Below, piece after piece: positions 50,090 through 60,454 of a stretch of DNA of 64,000 bases (the first letter of the stretch is position 1; every line of letters starts with the position of its first letter). The stretch lies in NCBI GenBank assembly GCA_002749535.1, contig MZZL01000384.1:69410-133409 (forward strand), read 5' to 3'. Source of the DNA: Apophysomyces variabilis. Taxonomy: Eukaryota; Mucoromycota; Mucoromycetes; Mucorales; Mucoraceae. The notes beneath the pieces were generated by a model. The model made no database searches. It saw nothing but the letters and a program-made list of their open reading frames with translations, and had not been told where the DNA came from. The translations under genes and the position numbers were made by a program.

Positions 50090-51429
50090 ATGGCCGAAAA
50101 TACTTTTTCTTCTCGATCTCAGCATGGTTCTCTTCGAAGAATGCGAAGAAATAAGGTTTAGACTTCGGTACAAACACAGCTTTTTGATCAGATATGGGAT
50201 AGGAGAGTAACGGCCCGTCTTCTCGACCACCTTCACCTCCGGGAACGCCTGGCTCACCTCAGATCTCGCCCATCAGTAACGTTAATGAAACCGATCCAGT
50301 GATACCCACAGCCATTGTAATTAAGAATATCCCATTTTCCGTAAAGAAAGAAGCACTTCTCGGTTTGCTGGTATGCAACAACTGGTTGTTCAAACTCCCT
50401 CTATATAACAGGGCTTCTTACCAACGCTTAATAGAGTACCATGGATATACCTGCACCATATGCTTTCAACTATCATCTGGATAATGGTGTTTTTCGTGGT
50501 TTGGCATTTGCTAACTATCGCACTCCGCAAGAAACAGACCTTGTCGTCAAGGTCTTGAATGGACTTGATGTGGGCGGCCGAAAGTTACGCGTGGAGTACA
50601 AACGGGTGTTACCAGCTGCGTTGGAAAAGGAAAAGGAAGACAGGAAACGGGGGAAGGAAGAGGTCTCTCCTCTCGAGCGTAAATCCTCGGGTCATGCGCT
50701 GCGTCAATATTCGCCAGAGGAGGGTAAGCGTCGTACGATTGCCATTCTATACTATGGCGTTGTCTTAACGAAACACTTCTCAGATACGCTTGATATGAAC
50801 GACCCGGCTATTTTACAACTTTATGAACATTTTTTACTTTTCCGCTCCGATACGAGCCGACAGGAAATTGCACTGCCCAAATCCTTAACCACTAAGGAAA
50901 GACGAGATGCCCATATGATTGCAGAGAAACTCGGATTGGTCCATTACTCTGAAGGGTTTGGTCCTGATAGGCAGCTCTATATTGCGAAGAAGGTAACGAA
51001 TATGCCACAGCACCTTCATGTAAGCCGGTTACTTAATACACTACTCTTATATTTATTATTTGTTTTGCTATACTTATTAGTTATCTCAAAGATCCTCTCG
51101 TGGTAGTCTCCGGCAAAGTTCAAGTCGAGATCAGCTCAGCTCACAAACGGATGGGAAAAGTAAACGTGACACCAGTAATTATTACAGAAAATCAATGATG
51201 TGAGTGCTACACTACCTAGGAAATGACGATTTAATGTTTGTTTACTCGTTCGTCTAGGAATAATTCTGCTATGGCCGGAGATACTTCTACCGCAAATAAC
51301 GTGGTACATCCGATCCGTCAACCTCGGGGTCCCGATCCAGGAAATAATTTTGCGTCGAGAAGAGTATTGCAGCCTGATCAACTTGCAGATGCTTTAGCTC
51401 GTCAACATTTGACTCATGTTGGTGCCTAA
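50090..51429 (+). CDS. PIN4: RNA-binding protein with RRM and R3H domains, Pin4/Cip1-like
   Basis: Six exons (50090-50155, 50203-50370, 50435-50723, 50784-50992, 51081-51199, 51258-51429), 340 residues. After a Ser/Pro-rich start (SSRPPSPPGTPGSPQ), an RRM (about 43-115) contains AIVIKNIPFSVKKEALLGLL, then PAPYAFNYHLDNGVFRGLAF and GGRKLRVEYK, the specific pattern of yeast Pin4 and fission yeast Cip1/Cip2. An R3H-like region follows (LYEHFLLFRSDTSRQEI through RRDAHMIAEKLGLVHYSEG). The C-terminus is Ser-rich and basic. Relatives control stress and cell-cycle mRNAs. It is shorter than yeast Pin4 but seems complete. Confidence 0.9.
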
Positions 51430-52081
51430 ACTAGTGTCTCTAAAAAGAAAATCCTATTTCATGCCTTCTTTTCTTCTTTTGTCCAAGAATAAAACAGCAA
51501 CGCAGCATTACTGAAATTAATATTACGCATTATACCATTGTACTTTATTTCTAGCAAATTACTTAGCCTATATTGAAAACTGATCTTGACACCAACAGAT
51601 CATAACAATCGTCGTGTTATAAAAGTTTTCAACTGAGCAAACCTTTACATACCTGTCAAAAAACTGACAACATGACTGACGTTTCGGATTCGATTGGGGA
51701 GGACGGAAGTGGCCTAGGTCATACTTGGTAATCTAATCTACACTATAAAAGAAATGGGCTATAGCATACCTTATAGGCATGCGAATGTATTTTAATGCTC
51801 GAAACACTCTTGCCAAGTGAGTGTCATAGGCAACTTGATCTAGCTCAGCCTTTATAGCGCGCTTGATGGAGCCCTCCAGAGGATCAAAGTCTTCTTTGAT
51901 TGTGATTCCAAGATGTAGTAGATGCTCTTTAAGGTAGCGCATAGTCATTTTGGACTAAGAGAGCAACGACAATTCCGTCGGGATAATGAATGTGCCATTC
52001 GTCGGACGTTTTAACTCCGATTGCCTGCGAATCTGACTTCCATACATTCATTTTTGGGGAAACTACTGTGTACCTTTCCAC
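51430..52081. other. Spacer upstream of the transcription-factor-like gene
   Basis: No gene is certain. A minus-strand frame at 51733-51948 (71 codons) has a protein-like composition and is described under findings. A plus-strand ATG at 51672 opens only 19 codons (to about 51731) and could be a first exon of the next gene. Confidence 0.4.
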
Positions 52082-53851
52082 ATGTCTGAACTGATTCTCG
52101 GGCCGCATAATGGAGTCTGCATCAAAGGAAAAAAACCAAGACGACCTAAAACGAAGAAAAGCAGCATTAATAAGAATGAGCAGCTGGATACTGTGTTGCT
52201 TGCTGACAGTGCAAGTCTTGTCCCAAGTGATGATAATTGGAGCATTGAGCAAATCAATGATAGCGAATATAGAATCACCATTCGTACTGTACGCCATCTC
52301 ACTGCTTTTATCCGTGCACTTATGACGCCGACCATCCCGAAAAATATCACATCGGCAAGCGAACGTGTACCAAGACGTTGTGTGGTAACTTTACCCCACA
52401 TTAATTTCCACGGTGAACTCTACCAAAAGGCGTGCTTGTTGACAAACTCCGAGTGGACACCGCTTTGCTCTGTTTTGCCTCTATTGTTAAACGACTGTGT
52501 ACAATATGTCATGACATGTCTAAACCGCTGTTATCCCATATTCCCACGGCAAGCGCTCAGGAAGTGGTATACCTCTCTGACAGATCCAACAAAGGACCCA
52601 TTAGCGCTATCTATCGGCCTATTCTATGTTCGTCATGTCTTTATTCACCATTTACCTATCGAGTTCCAGAGTGTAAAGCATGATTCCCGTATCATCAACT
52701 CTGTACAGGCCAAACTGGCACAATTGGCAAGAGATGCATTGGCAGATTGTTTTGACGAGCCACACATACATCACATTTTTGCCCTTTGTCTTTGCAACAT
52801 GACAGCTGCCCTGACTATTCGGCAAAAAGTAACATATCATGCAATGGCCGTTCGCATGACGAGTACCCTTGGAATAACCCCTCTGATGGCCCACGACCCA
52901 ACAACCGAGATACATAATCGTCTATGGTGGTTTCTCTTTCAAATTGATCTATTTTTATACGAATCTGGCGCCATATCTTGCTCGATGCTGGTTCAAACGG
53001 ATGGTGATACAGTTCTTAATTACGTTCGACCAGCTCCTTGTGTATTAGATGATCCAGATGAAGCTGTGGCTGCTTGCGTTTGGGACAACATTCTCAAGTT
53101 ATGGTTGATTCGGCGCCAGCTGTTGCAGAAATTCGAGAGAATAGATCCTTTAAACGAACAAGAGATGTCAACGTTATGCAGCGAAGCGATTGAGTGCGTT
53201 GATCGATGGACACAGGAATTGCCCGATTTTCTTAAATTGGAGAGCATGAGCACGGATACCATCTTGGACGAAGCGATCTATATAATTTATATGGAGAGAT
53301 GCACCAATTTAGGGCTGTTATTACATCAGTTTGTCGGCCAGCCAACAAGTCCATGGCGACGCCAGGCGCTTGAAATACTTATAGACTGTTGCAACGAATG
53401 TGTGGAAGCACGCAGCTCGGTCTTGCTGCTACATGCATGCAATAGCTGGCCTGGTGACCTCCGAAGATGTAGCGAAATGCTTCTGGCTTGTTTACAATAT
53501 GATGATCAGAAGCTGATCGGTAAAGCCTACGCTGGGTTAAATCGGATATTGGAGGTTGTCAAGAGTATGGCAGAGATCCGTTGGCAAGACGAAATTTGTG
53601 TAGAAATGATTAAGAACATCGAGCATGCTTTTTTTACTCTGGCAAATCCAGCTCCAAACTTAAACAATGCAGAAGTCAAAAGTGATTTGAGGAAACGGAG
53701 TATCAAGATGTCGAACCATATGTATGAAGGCGTGATGATGTTCAATCGCAATCTTCAGCCTCGAGCCAAGTACTATCGCCCTGCAGGCAGTGACGATAAC
53801 TTAGGCAAACTGACTATATTTGAAAACGGTGCTGGCTCTTTACAACATTGA
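52082..53851 (+). CDS. Fungal transcription-factor-like protein (middle homology region), no visible Zn2Cys6 cluster
   Basis: One long open exon of 589 residues from the ATG at 52082. It starts with a basic stretch (KGKKPRRPKTKK) like the linker that normally follows a zinc cluster. It continues with a helical region that looks like the fungal-specific transcription factor domain: PLLLNDCVQYVMTCLNRCYP near 145, the block YHAMAVRMTSTLGITP, then IHNRLWWFLFQIDLFL (WWxxxxxD pattern). No Cys-x2-Cys-x6-Cys cluster is seen in or just upstream of this frame. The DNA-binding exon may lie upstream, be degenerate, or be absent. The role is probably nuclear regulation; the target is unknown. Confidence 0.72.
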   Translation: MSELILGPHNGVCIKGKKPRRPKTKKSSINKNEQLDTVLLADSASLVPSDDNWSIEQINDSEYRITIRTVRHLTAFIRALMTPTIPKNITSASERVPRRCVVTLPHINFHGELYQKACLLTNSEWTPLCSVLPLLLNDCVQYVMTCLNRCYPIFPRQALRKWYTSLTDPTKDPLALSIGLFYVRHVFIHHLPIEFQSVKHDSRIINSVQAKLAQLARDALADCFDEPHIHHIFALCLCNMTAALTIRQKVTYHAMAVRMTSTLGITPLMAHDPTTEIHNRLWWFLFQIDLFLYESGAISCSMLVQTDGDTVLNYVRPAPCVLDDPDEAVAACVWDNILKLWLIRRQLLQKFERIDPLNEQEMSTLCSEAIECVDRWTQELPDFLKLESMSTDTILDEAIYIIYMERCTNLGLLLHQFVGQPTSPWRRQALEILIDCCNECVEARSSVLLLHACNSWPGDLRRCSEMLLACLQYDDQKLIGKAYAGLNRILEVVKSMAEIRWQDEICVEMIKNIEHAFFTLANPAPNLNNAEVKSDLRKRSIKMSNHMYEGVMMFNRNLQPRAKYYRPAGSDDNLGKLTIFENGAGSLQH

Positions 53852-55508
53852 TGTATCCCGGCATATGGATGCATCAACGAAACACGAGTAAAAAAAATCA
53901 TATACTAACATTGGAAAGTTGTAGATAAAGAAAAATTAGTAGGAGATATACATATTTGCTACATTGAATAGACCTAATATTCGAATATAATAATAATGAA
54001 TTTGAACCCCTGTTTTCCTTGCGGTCAACAAGTATCTTTTTCTCTAAGACCTGGAGAAAGTATTGTGCATCTTTCATGTCTCCTCTCTCCTCCCCCTTTT
54101 TCTGCTATGCTACCTTCCGATATTTGAAGGAGTGTTCAAGAAACCTTAGTTGAAATTACCAGAATCCTTTCTTTTGTCTATATAGTAAAGACCATGTTGA
54201 AGGAAAAGGGCGAGAACAGGAGGAAAAGAGCGGAACTTGACATGTCGCCTGATTTCACTCGTTTTTTTTTATTCCCGTGGTGACCGGTCTCCATATGGAA
54301 AAGTTACCACTGCATCTGGTTCTTACTAACTCTTACATGAACATCAACATCGCCTGTGAATGACATTTTGCGCCGCTAGAATGAATGCATATGTTGCTTG
54401 AATCTTATTATCTATCAACTAGAAAACACCGTACCTATGCGAGCTATAACTAGATACTATATTCGGGAGAAGATTTTGCGTGTGCGTTCCTCAGTCTAAC
54501 CAGGTAATGATCAGGTTTATTTTATGCAACCTGCTTCAGATGGGGATTGTCTGGATCATTGCAATAGTGGAATAGTGGAGCCAAAGAAAGTATTTTCACG
54601 TTATAGACAGGTTATAGACCAACTAGCAAAACCCACATATAATTGCCAGCAAATCATGAACTTTCGCATGTGTAAAGCAGTATTTGATGTGTTCCCCGCT
54701 TTTGTCTTGAGGTTGCACAGACATATGCACAAGGTTATCTGGACGTCTGTGTTACCTGTCACTGATTCGGTGGCAAAATTTTCGGTTTCGCGACAGGAAG
54801 TTGATGATTTCAAGTATTTTTCACGCAACCTGAGTACGGCGTCGTCTATTAGAGCGTATTAATAGGGATATTTCCATGTGCGTCTAACTACGGAAAAGCT
54901 CACTACTTCTGGACTTTATATATGGCTTCTCTTTAAATCTGCTTTGTGATATATTATTCATATTGCAATCGTTAGTTATCTGATGATGTTCTGGCAATAG
55001 TAAGTGCAGCGAATAGTACATATTAACACCACCATGCTGCACAAGGCGGTAAGATCTTTCTCCCTAAAAGGTGCCTGAACAACTTGCTGCTAAGCTAAAA
55101 GACGTTGGTCCCTGCATCGACTCGAAGACTAGCCACAACAGCCAAACAGAATGAAATTTGAAGCTTTATACTTTATATCGACCTTTGTTTATCTATTATT
55201 GTTCTACTGAGTACTCTGCTGAGGACCGCAGTTCATTTTTTGGCAGTGAGAAATACCTATTTTCCAAATGTTGACATTAATACTTGCATACCCGAACTAG
55301 CTACAGGCTGCTTTTCTCCTGACAGATTTCCTTTTCAAGGCAATTCGTCTACCGCTTCACATGATAGATTCCTTTTTCTCTCAACACTAAAACGATGGCA
55401 GCTTTTCTCGCCTCCATCAGTCTTGACATCCTTCATTCATTGGAAGCGGCAGCATTGTTGTCCCGATCCTCTTTATTGCAGCAAATACGTATATAAAATC
55501 CAACCCTC
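53852..55508. other. Intergenic region
   Basis: 1.66 kb without a gene I can support. A 112-codon plus-strand frame at 54524-54862 has no recognisable domain and no good context. The region is AT-rich with T- and A-runs. Confidence 0.5.
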
Positions 55509-58263
55509 ATGTCATCTAATATTTGGCAATCATACTTGTCACCAAACGAAGTTCGGTTATACCAGCATCTGTTTAAACTTGCAAGCCGAAGCAGACCAGA
55601 AGTGGTCACCGGTACCGAAGCTGTGCAGTTTTTCGCGTCTTCGGGCATCCCGAACGCGATTCTCTCAGAAGTAACACGAAGCCACCGTGAACCTGAAGTT
55701 GAGATAACTTATGCATTTTTTCTTTTGTATGAAAAATTCAGATCTGGGACGTAGCGGATCGCGACAATCTCGGTTATCTTACCCTAGAAAAATTCTCCGT
55801 CGCACTGAAACTCATTGCATGCGCTCAGCACGGCAAGGAGGTGTCCGATCCCATCTTGTCAACAAGTAAAGTATGCGGGCTGAAGAAGAAAGGGGAAAGA
55901 GAAGAATACATGCTCAATGTTAACACCGATGAACTGGGCAGGTTCTCCTTTACCTCAGTTTGAGGGGGTCTCGCTAGACTGTCCCACCACAGACAATGCT
56001 CTGACTATTCCCGCTGTTTTACCTGTGGAGCGGGAGAAATATATACAGATATTTCATGCACACCAGCCAATCAATGGCAGGTTGGATGAAGAGGCAGTCA
56101 AAGCCATTCTTATTAAATCCAAGTTACCAACCGAGACACTGGATCAAATTTGGTAAGACCCTGCTGCATATTTCATCTCGATATGCTCTTTGATACATAC
56201 CAAAATAAGGCAGTTAGCGGACGTTCGCCGATCTAAGAGCCTAGATCTCACTGAATTCTGCGTTGCCATGCATTTCATAGCCAAAACAATGGATAGAACA
56301 TTGAGCTCTCTACCGCCCACCTTGCCTTCACATGTGTATTCTTCAGCTGCAGGAACATATTCACCATTACAATCACACTCTCAATCTTTTGCAGTCATGG
56401 ATTCATCACGCAGTCCGGTATCTTCAGCAAGAATACAAACAGTTAGTTGGGATATTTCGTCGCAGGAAAAAATACAACATGGTGCATTCTTCGATAAGAT
56501 TGATACGGAGAGAACAGGATTTATTGAGGCCAAGGATGCAGTCGAGTTCTTCAGAAACTCGCGATTACCCGAAGCTGACCTTGCGCATGTGTGGGATATA
56601 GCGGACTCTACACGGCGTGGCCGACTATCGAGAGATGAGTTTATTGTAGCCATGCACCTAATCCATAAACGGCTCCGTGGTGAACCCCTGACCCCGTCAG
56701 TAGCAAAGACACTAACCCCTTGCAGACCAACATACCCATCGGATGCCACAAAAGGTATGGTTTTATCTTCAATTCACACAAGCAAAGGCCTCATACTCAG
56801 CATAAACATCTTCGTTGCTAGATGACCAAGACTTACTGTCAGATTTCAGCAGCGGTCATGCAATGAAAGCATCAAATGGAAAGTCCCAATTACAAGGTTC
56901 TCCGGAAACATTCAATCAAACAGCACAGGGCACCGTAGCACACACATTGACACCTGAGGAAACGCTCGAAAAATTACAAAAGCAGAAGGTTGAATTGCAG
57001 GCATGCATGATGCAGTTAAAAATGGCCCACGAAGCAGAAGCCAAAGATTTGGCAGAGATGCAGGAAAAGTTACGCCAGGAAGAAGCCGAACGGAATCAGA
57101 TACGAGAAGAGCATCAAGCAATTCAGCAGCAACTGACAGCAACTAAGAACGAGGTTTCGCAATTGAATAATGTGATAAAAGAAGGTCGCAGCAATAAGAT
57201 TCATCTAGAAAACAATATCCGCGTGATGCAGGATGAAAACGCGCGACTTGTTGGCGAGCTCGAGCAAATACGCTTGCAAGTCAAGCAACAAGACATGATG
57301 TTAGATATTAACCGAAGACAAGTTACAGCATCCGAACAAGATCGAGACTTGGCACGGCGCAACCTGAAAGACTATAGAGAAGAGCAAGGATTACCTAAAC
57401 AGGACTATCAGAAAGAGGAGAAGGAGACTACAAGCACCAAAGCTGATGCAATAATTAATCTTAAATGTTTTAATATTATTTCCGGACAATCGCATGATCA
57501 AATGTCAAAAGAGCAGAATAACTCAGTCGCGAAAGAATCCCATGACTTCAATGCGATCTTCGACGATCCGGCTTCTCCTTCTTCAATGATAAATGGACTG
57601 AATCTGGTCGATAACATTCGTTCAGAGCATATAGCCCCTTTATCCCTGCAAAATAAGCATCAACCAATTGAACCGAAGATGCAACATACGTCTGAAGTAG
57701 AGCATTGTGCTATAACAGATGTAAGCAAAGATAACGAGGACAAAGTCAATATCGCATGTTCGGCCAAGCTCGCCGATTGCAACCTTGGTGATAACAAGGC
57801 GGCACATGCAATTGCAAACTTTGACGAGTTGTTTCCGTTTGATTCTAAGGGGAAGGTTGGCGATAATGACCTAAACGAGATGAAGATAACAGCAAAGTCA
57901 AAGGATACGATGGCAATGACGACAATAATGAAACATGAGGACAGGTTAAAAGACGAGGGGCTATTTGATATTGGTATCTCTAAACCATTGACTGGTCAAG
58001 GCATGATCGAGGACGAGTGGGATGCTATATTTGGCGGTGGCAGCACGACCGCAGAACATGTGGGCTTCGAAGATACTTTCTTAAGCTTTACAAAGGAGGC
58101 TGGAGAAAAGGAGAAGACAACAACAGCCGTAACACAAGAGGCGAGCGAAAAAGCAAAGGAGGACTATGTAGGAGACAAAAGGCAAAATAGAAGAATAGAT
58201 GAAAACGACAAGCAAGCGCAAAATATGTTATTCAAAGATTTTGAATGTAATGACAAAATTTAG
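55509..58263 (+). CDS. EDE1: Endocytic scaffold with three EH domains, Ede1/EPS15 type
   Basis: Five exons (55509-55670, 55742-55865, 55942-56152, 56210-56754, 56822-58263), 827 residues. There are three EH domains: about 8-92 (ending IWDVADRDNLGYLTLEKFSV), 130-215 (ILIKSKLPTETLDQIWQLAD) and 265-350 (FFDKIDTERTGFIEAKDAVE and VWDIADSTRRGRLSRDEF). A long coiled coil (about 400-560) follows, then a low-complexity tail with repeated F-x-x-I/L-F-type motifs. EH domains bind NPF peptides; Ede1/EPS15 proteins start clathrin-mediated endocytic sites at the plasma membrane. I see no C-terminal UBA domain, unlike yeast Ede1. Several EH domains are split by introns and are complete only after splicing. 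Confidence 0.92.
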
Positions 58264-58671
58264 GGAAGATACCAGCCATTCGCTAAACTAGACAAGCAAA
58301 TAAGCACGCGCATTGGCCCACTTCGGTCCCCTTTGTCAAAATAAAACAAGTTGTATGAAAATGCAATGCTTGCTCTCAGTCGCCTCAGTCTTGATTTCAA
58401 GGTTGTAATAAATTATAACTCTGATATTTCGCAACCCAGAACATCCCCCCCGTTCTCGTAGTTATAGAGATGTGCTTGCTCCTTAAAACTTGCTGTCTCT
58501 ACATCCCTATGATCCCTCTCCCCCAAAAGAAAAACACGTTTTTAGTGACAATACACCCCGTCCTACAGTATACAAACCCGTTCTCTGCATCGTACATTGG
58601 TTATAAATCAATCATCTTTTGGTTTTTTTTTCCAAATTTCATTAATTGAACAATATCAAGTATACTAAATA
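58264..58671. promoter_or_regulatory. Promoter region of the DEP/RGS gene
   Basis: Spacer of 408 bases with a poly-T run (about 58622-58632) and C-rich patches. No gene present. Confidence 0.4.
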
Positions 58672-60454
58672 ATGGATTCAGGCGTTTCACAGCAAGCTTA
58701 CACATCCATGATGAAATTCACACTTGACGGGCGACCGTATGTGAAGGTAGATCATCTCATAGTGCATTTAGCCAAAAATAAAAAAAAAAATTCTAAATCA
58801 CTCTTTGCAGGATATTCATGATCTGTTCGCAGCGCTGATTGTACAGATTAAATTTGATACCCATCGCTACTTGTTTCGGAACTATGCCAACACATTCTCC
58901 TCCGAAGACGCGATAGAAGCCCTAGGCGACTTGAAATTCTCTCACACTGTTAGAAAAGAAGATCCCAACGACCCATCAAAACAACTACGTACTACTACAA
59001 CTACGACATTTAATATGGCACGCGAAATGGCAAAGGCATTATGTCAGCATTTTGTCTGGGCACGTTTACTTGAAAATGCAGTGGATCAACAAAACCGATC
59101 ATTTCGTGATCGTAATATCTGGCAACTGACGCCCAAAGGATTGTATGTTCTCAAGGATTTCTGTACACGAACTGAAATTGACTGGTCGCCGCGACAAAAG
59201 CATCTCAGTCATATCAATACAATCCAGCTAGTTCATATTGCCCGCACTGACGACGACGATCAAATCTTACTAGGACGTCAATACGCGTCTTCTGTATTTC
59301 GAGCGATGATCAGCGGTTTACCACTGGAAGGGGATACTCCAGCCACACCTCCTTCGCGACCCGCATCCATTGCATCTAATGATTCCTCCTCTTCCTCAAG
59401 CAGCTCATCAGGACAAGGGTCTAGTGCTCCATTTGCTATGAGCTCTAACGAAGCATCTTCGCAATCGGCTTCAGTAACCACACCTAAACGACATAAGAGT
59501 GGTACAATCATGCGTGCTGTCTTCTCCTCCCTGTTATGCTGTGAGTGGCTAGCCGAATACTGTTCTGTAGCATCACGGGATGAGGCAGAAGTGCTTGCCA
59601 CAGAATTCTTAAAACAAGGATGGATTGCCTACCAAGATAGTAAACAGGCTGTCAGCTATGTTCGAGCAGTTAAAGGAGTCAACTTGATCATCACCAACAA
59701 AGGCAAACAGCTGGTCAGCGAATCCACCCAGGCTGCGATGCGAGCGGCAGCAGATACAACAGACGCGTCTGGCCGACCACGATCGCAAGACTACGATGGC
59801 AAAGAAGAGATCCCTGAGGAATCTTGCCCTACTTTACCGCGACCACCAAGTACCACAGCAGTTGATGTCAATGAAGGAAATTCCCAGCGATTGAAGGTTA
59901 TCTTGGATGATCCTCAGCTGAGATCACTATTCAAAGACTTTCTTCGAGCCAATTTCTGCGAGGAAAACTTGGATTTCTGGATCGATCTAAATACATTGAA
60001 GCGCAAACGACGTAATCAAAGCCCGGCTATGCCGACACAAAACCAAAAAGACTTGTTGGAAGATGCTTATGACATATGGTCTACTTATCTAGCTCCTGGT
60101 GCACCGTCTGAGCTTAATGTAGAACATGGAATGCTACAGGAGATGGCTCGTGTAGTGTCATCCATGGTTACCATTGTCCCAACCTATACACCGGGCCAAG
60201 TCAAACCAACCATTGTTATCTCCACGCCTTCAACATCCCAAAGTTTAAGAATTATGCTGAAATGGCTCGACAAGGTTGAGGACCATATCTGCCGACTCAT
60301 GGCTTCAGACTCTGTGCCGAAATTTGTCCGAACGCCAAAATACAGAAAAATTCAAGCTGCACGCGAAAAAGCAGAGGAAAAACGCGATTCAAAAACGCTG
60401 CAGGAAGATGAAGAGCCTCATGATTATCAGAAAGAAGTAGAAACAACAGAATAA
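58672..60454 (+). CDS. Regulator of G-protein signalling with DEP domains, FlbA/Sst2 type
   Basis: Two exons (58672-58746 and 58811-60454), 572 residues. A first DEP-like region (about 20-145) contains DIHDLFAALIVQIKFDTHRY and LTPKGLYVLKDFC. A Ser-rich linker follows, then a second DEP region (about 235-320; CCEWLAEYCSVASRDEAEVL). The RGS domain (about 370-545) has LRSLFKDFLRANFCEENLDF and a Leu/Lys-rich helical second half split by a loop. This order is that of fungal FlbA/Sst2 proteins, which speed GTP hydrolysis on G-alpha subunits at the plasma membrane and shut down pheromone or growth signalling. The tail is basic/acidic (EKRDSKTLQEDEEPHDYQK). Confidence 0.92.

Noticed and set aside
51733..51948. 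Idea that this frame is cytochrome bc1 subunit Qcr7
   Set aside because: Only a vague likeness (LG...Y..R..RA); the typical C-terminal block is missing.
54524..54862. 112-codon frame between two genes
   Set aside because: No domain, no splice or promoter context, average composition.
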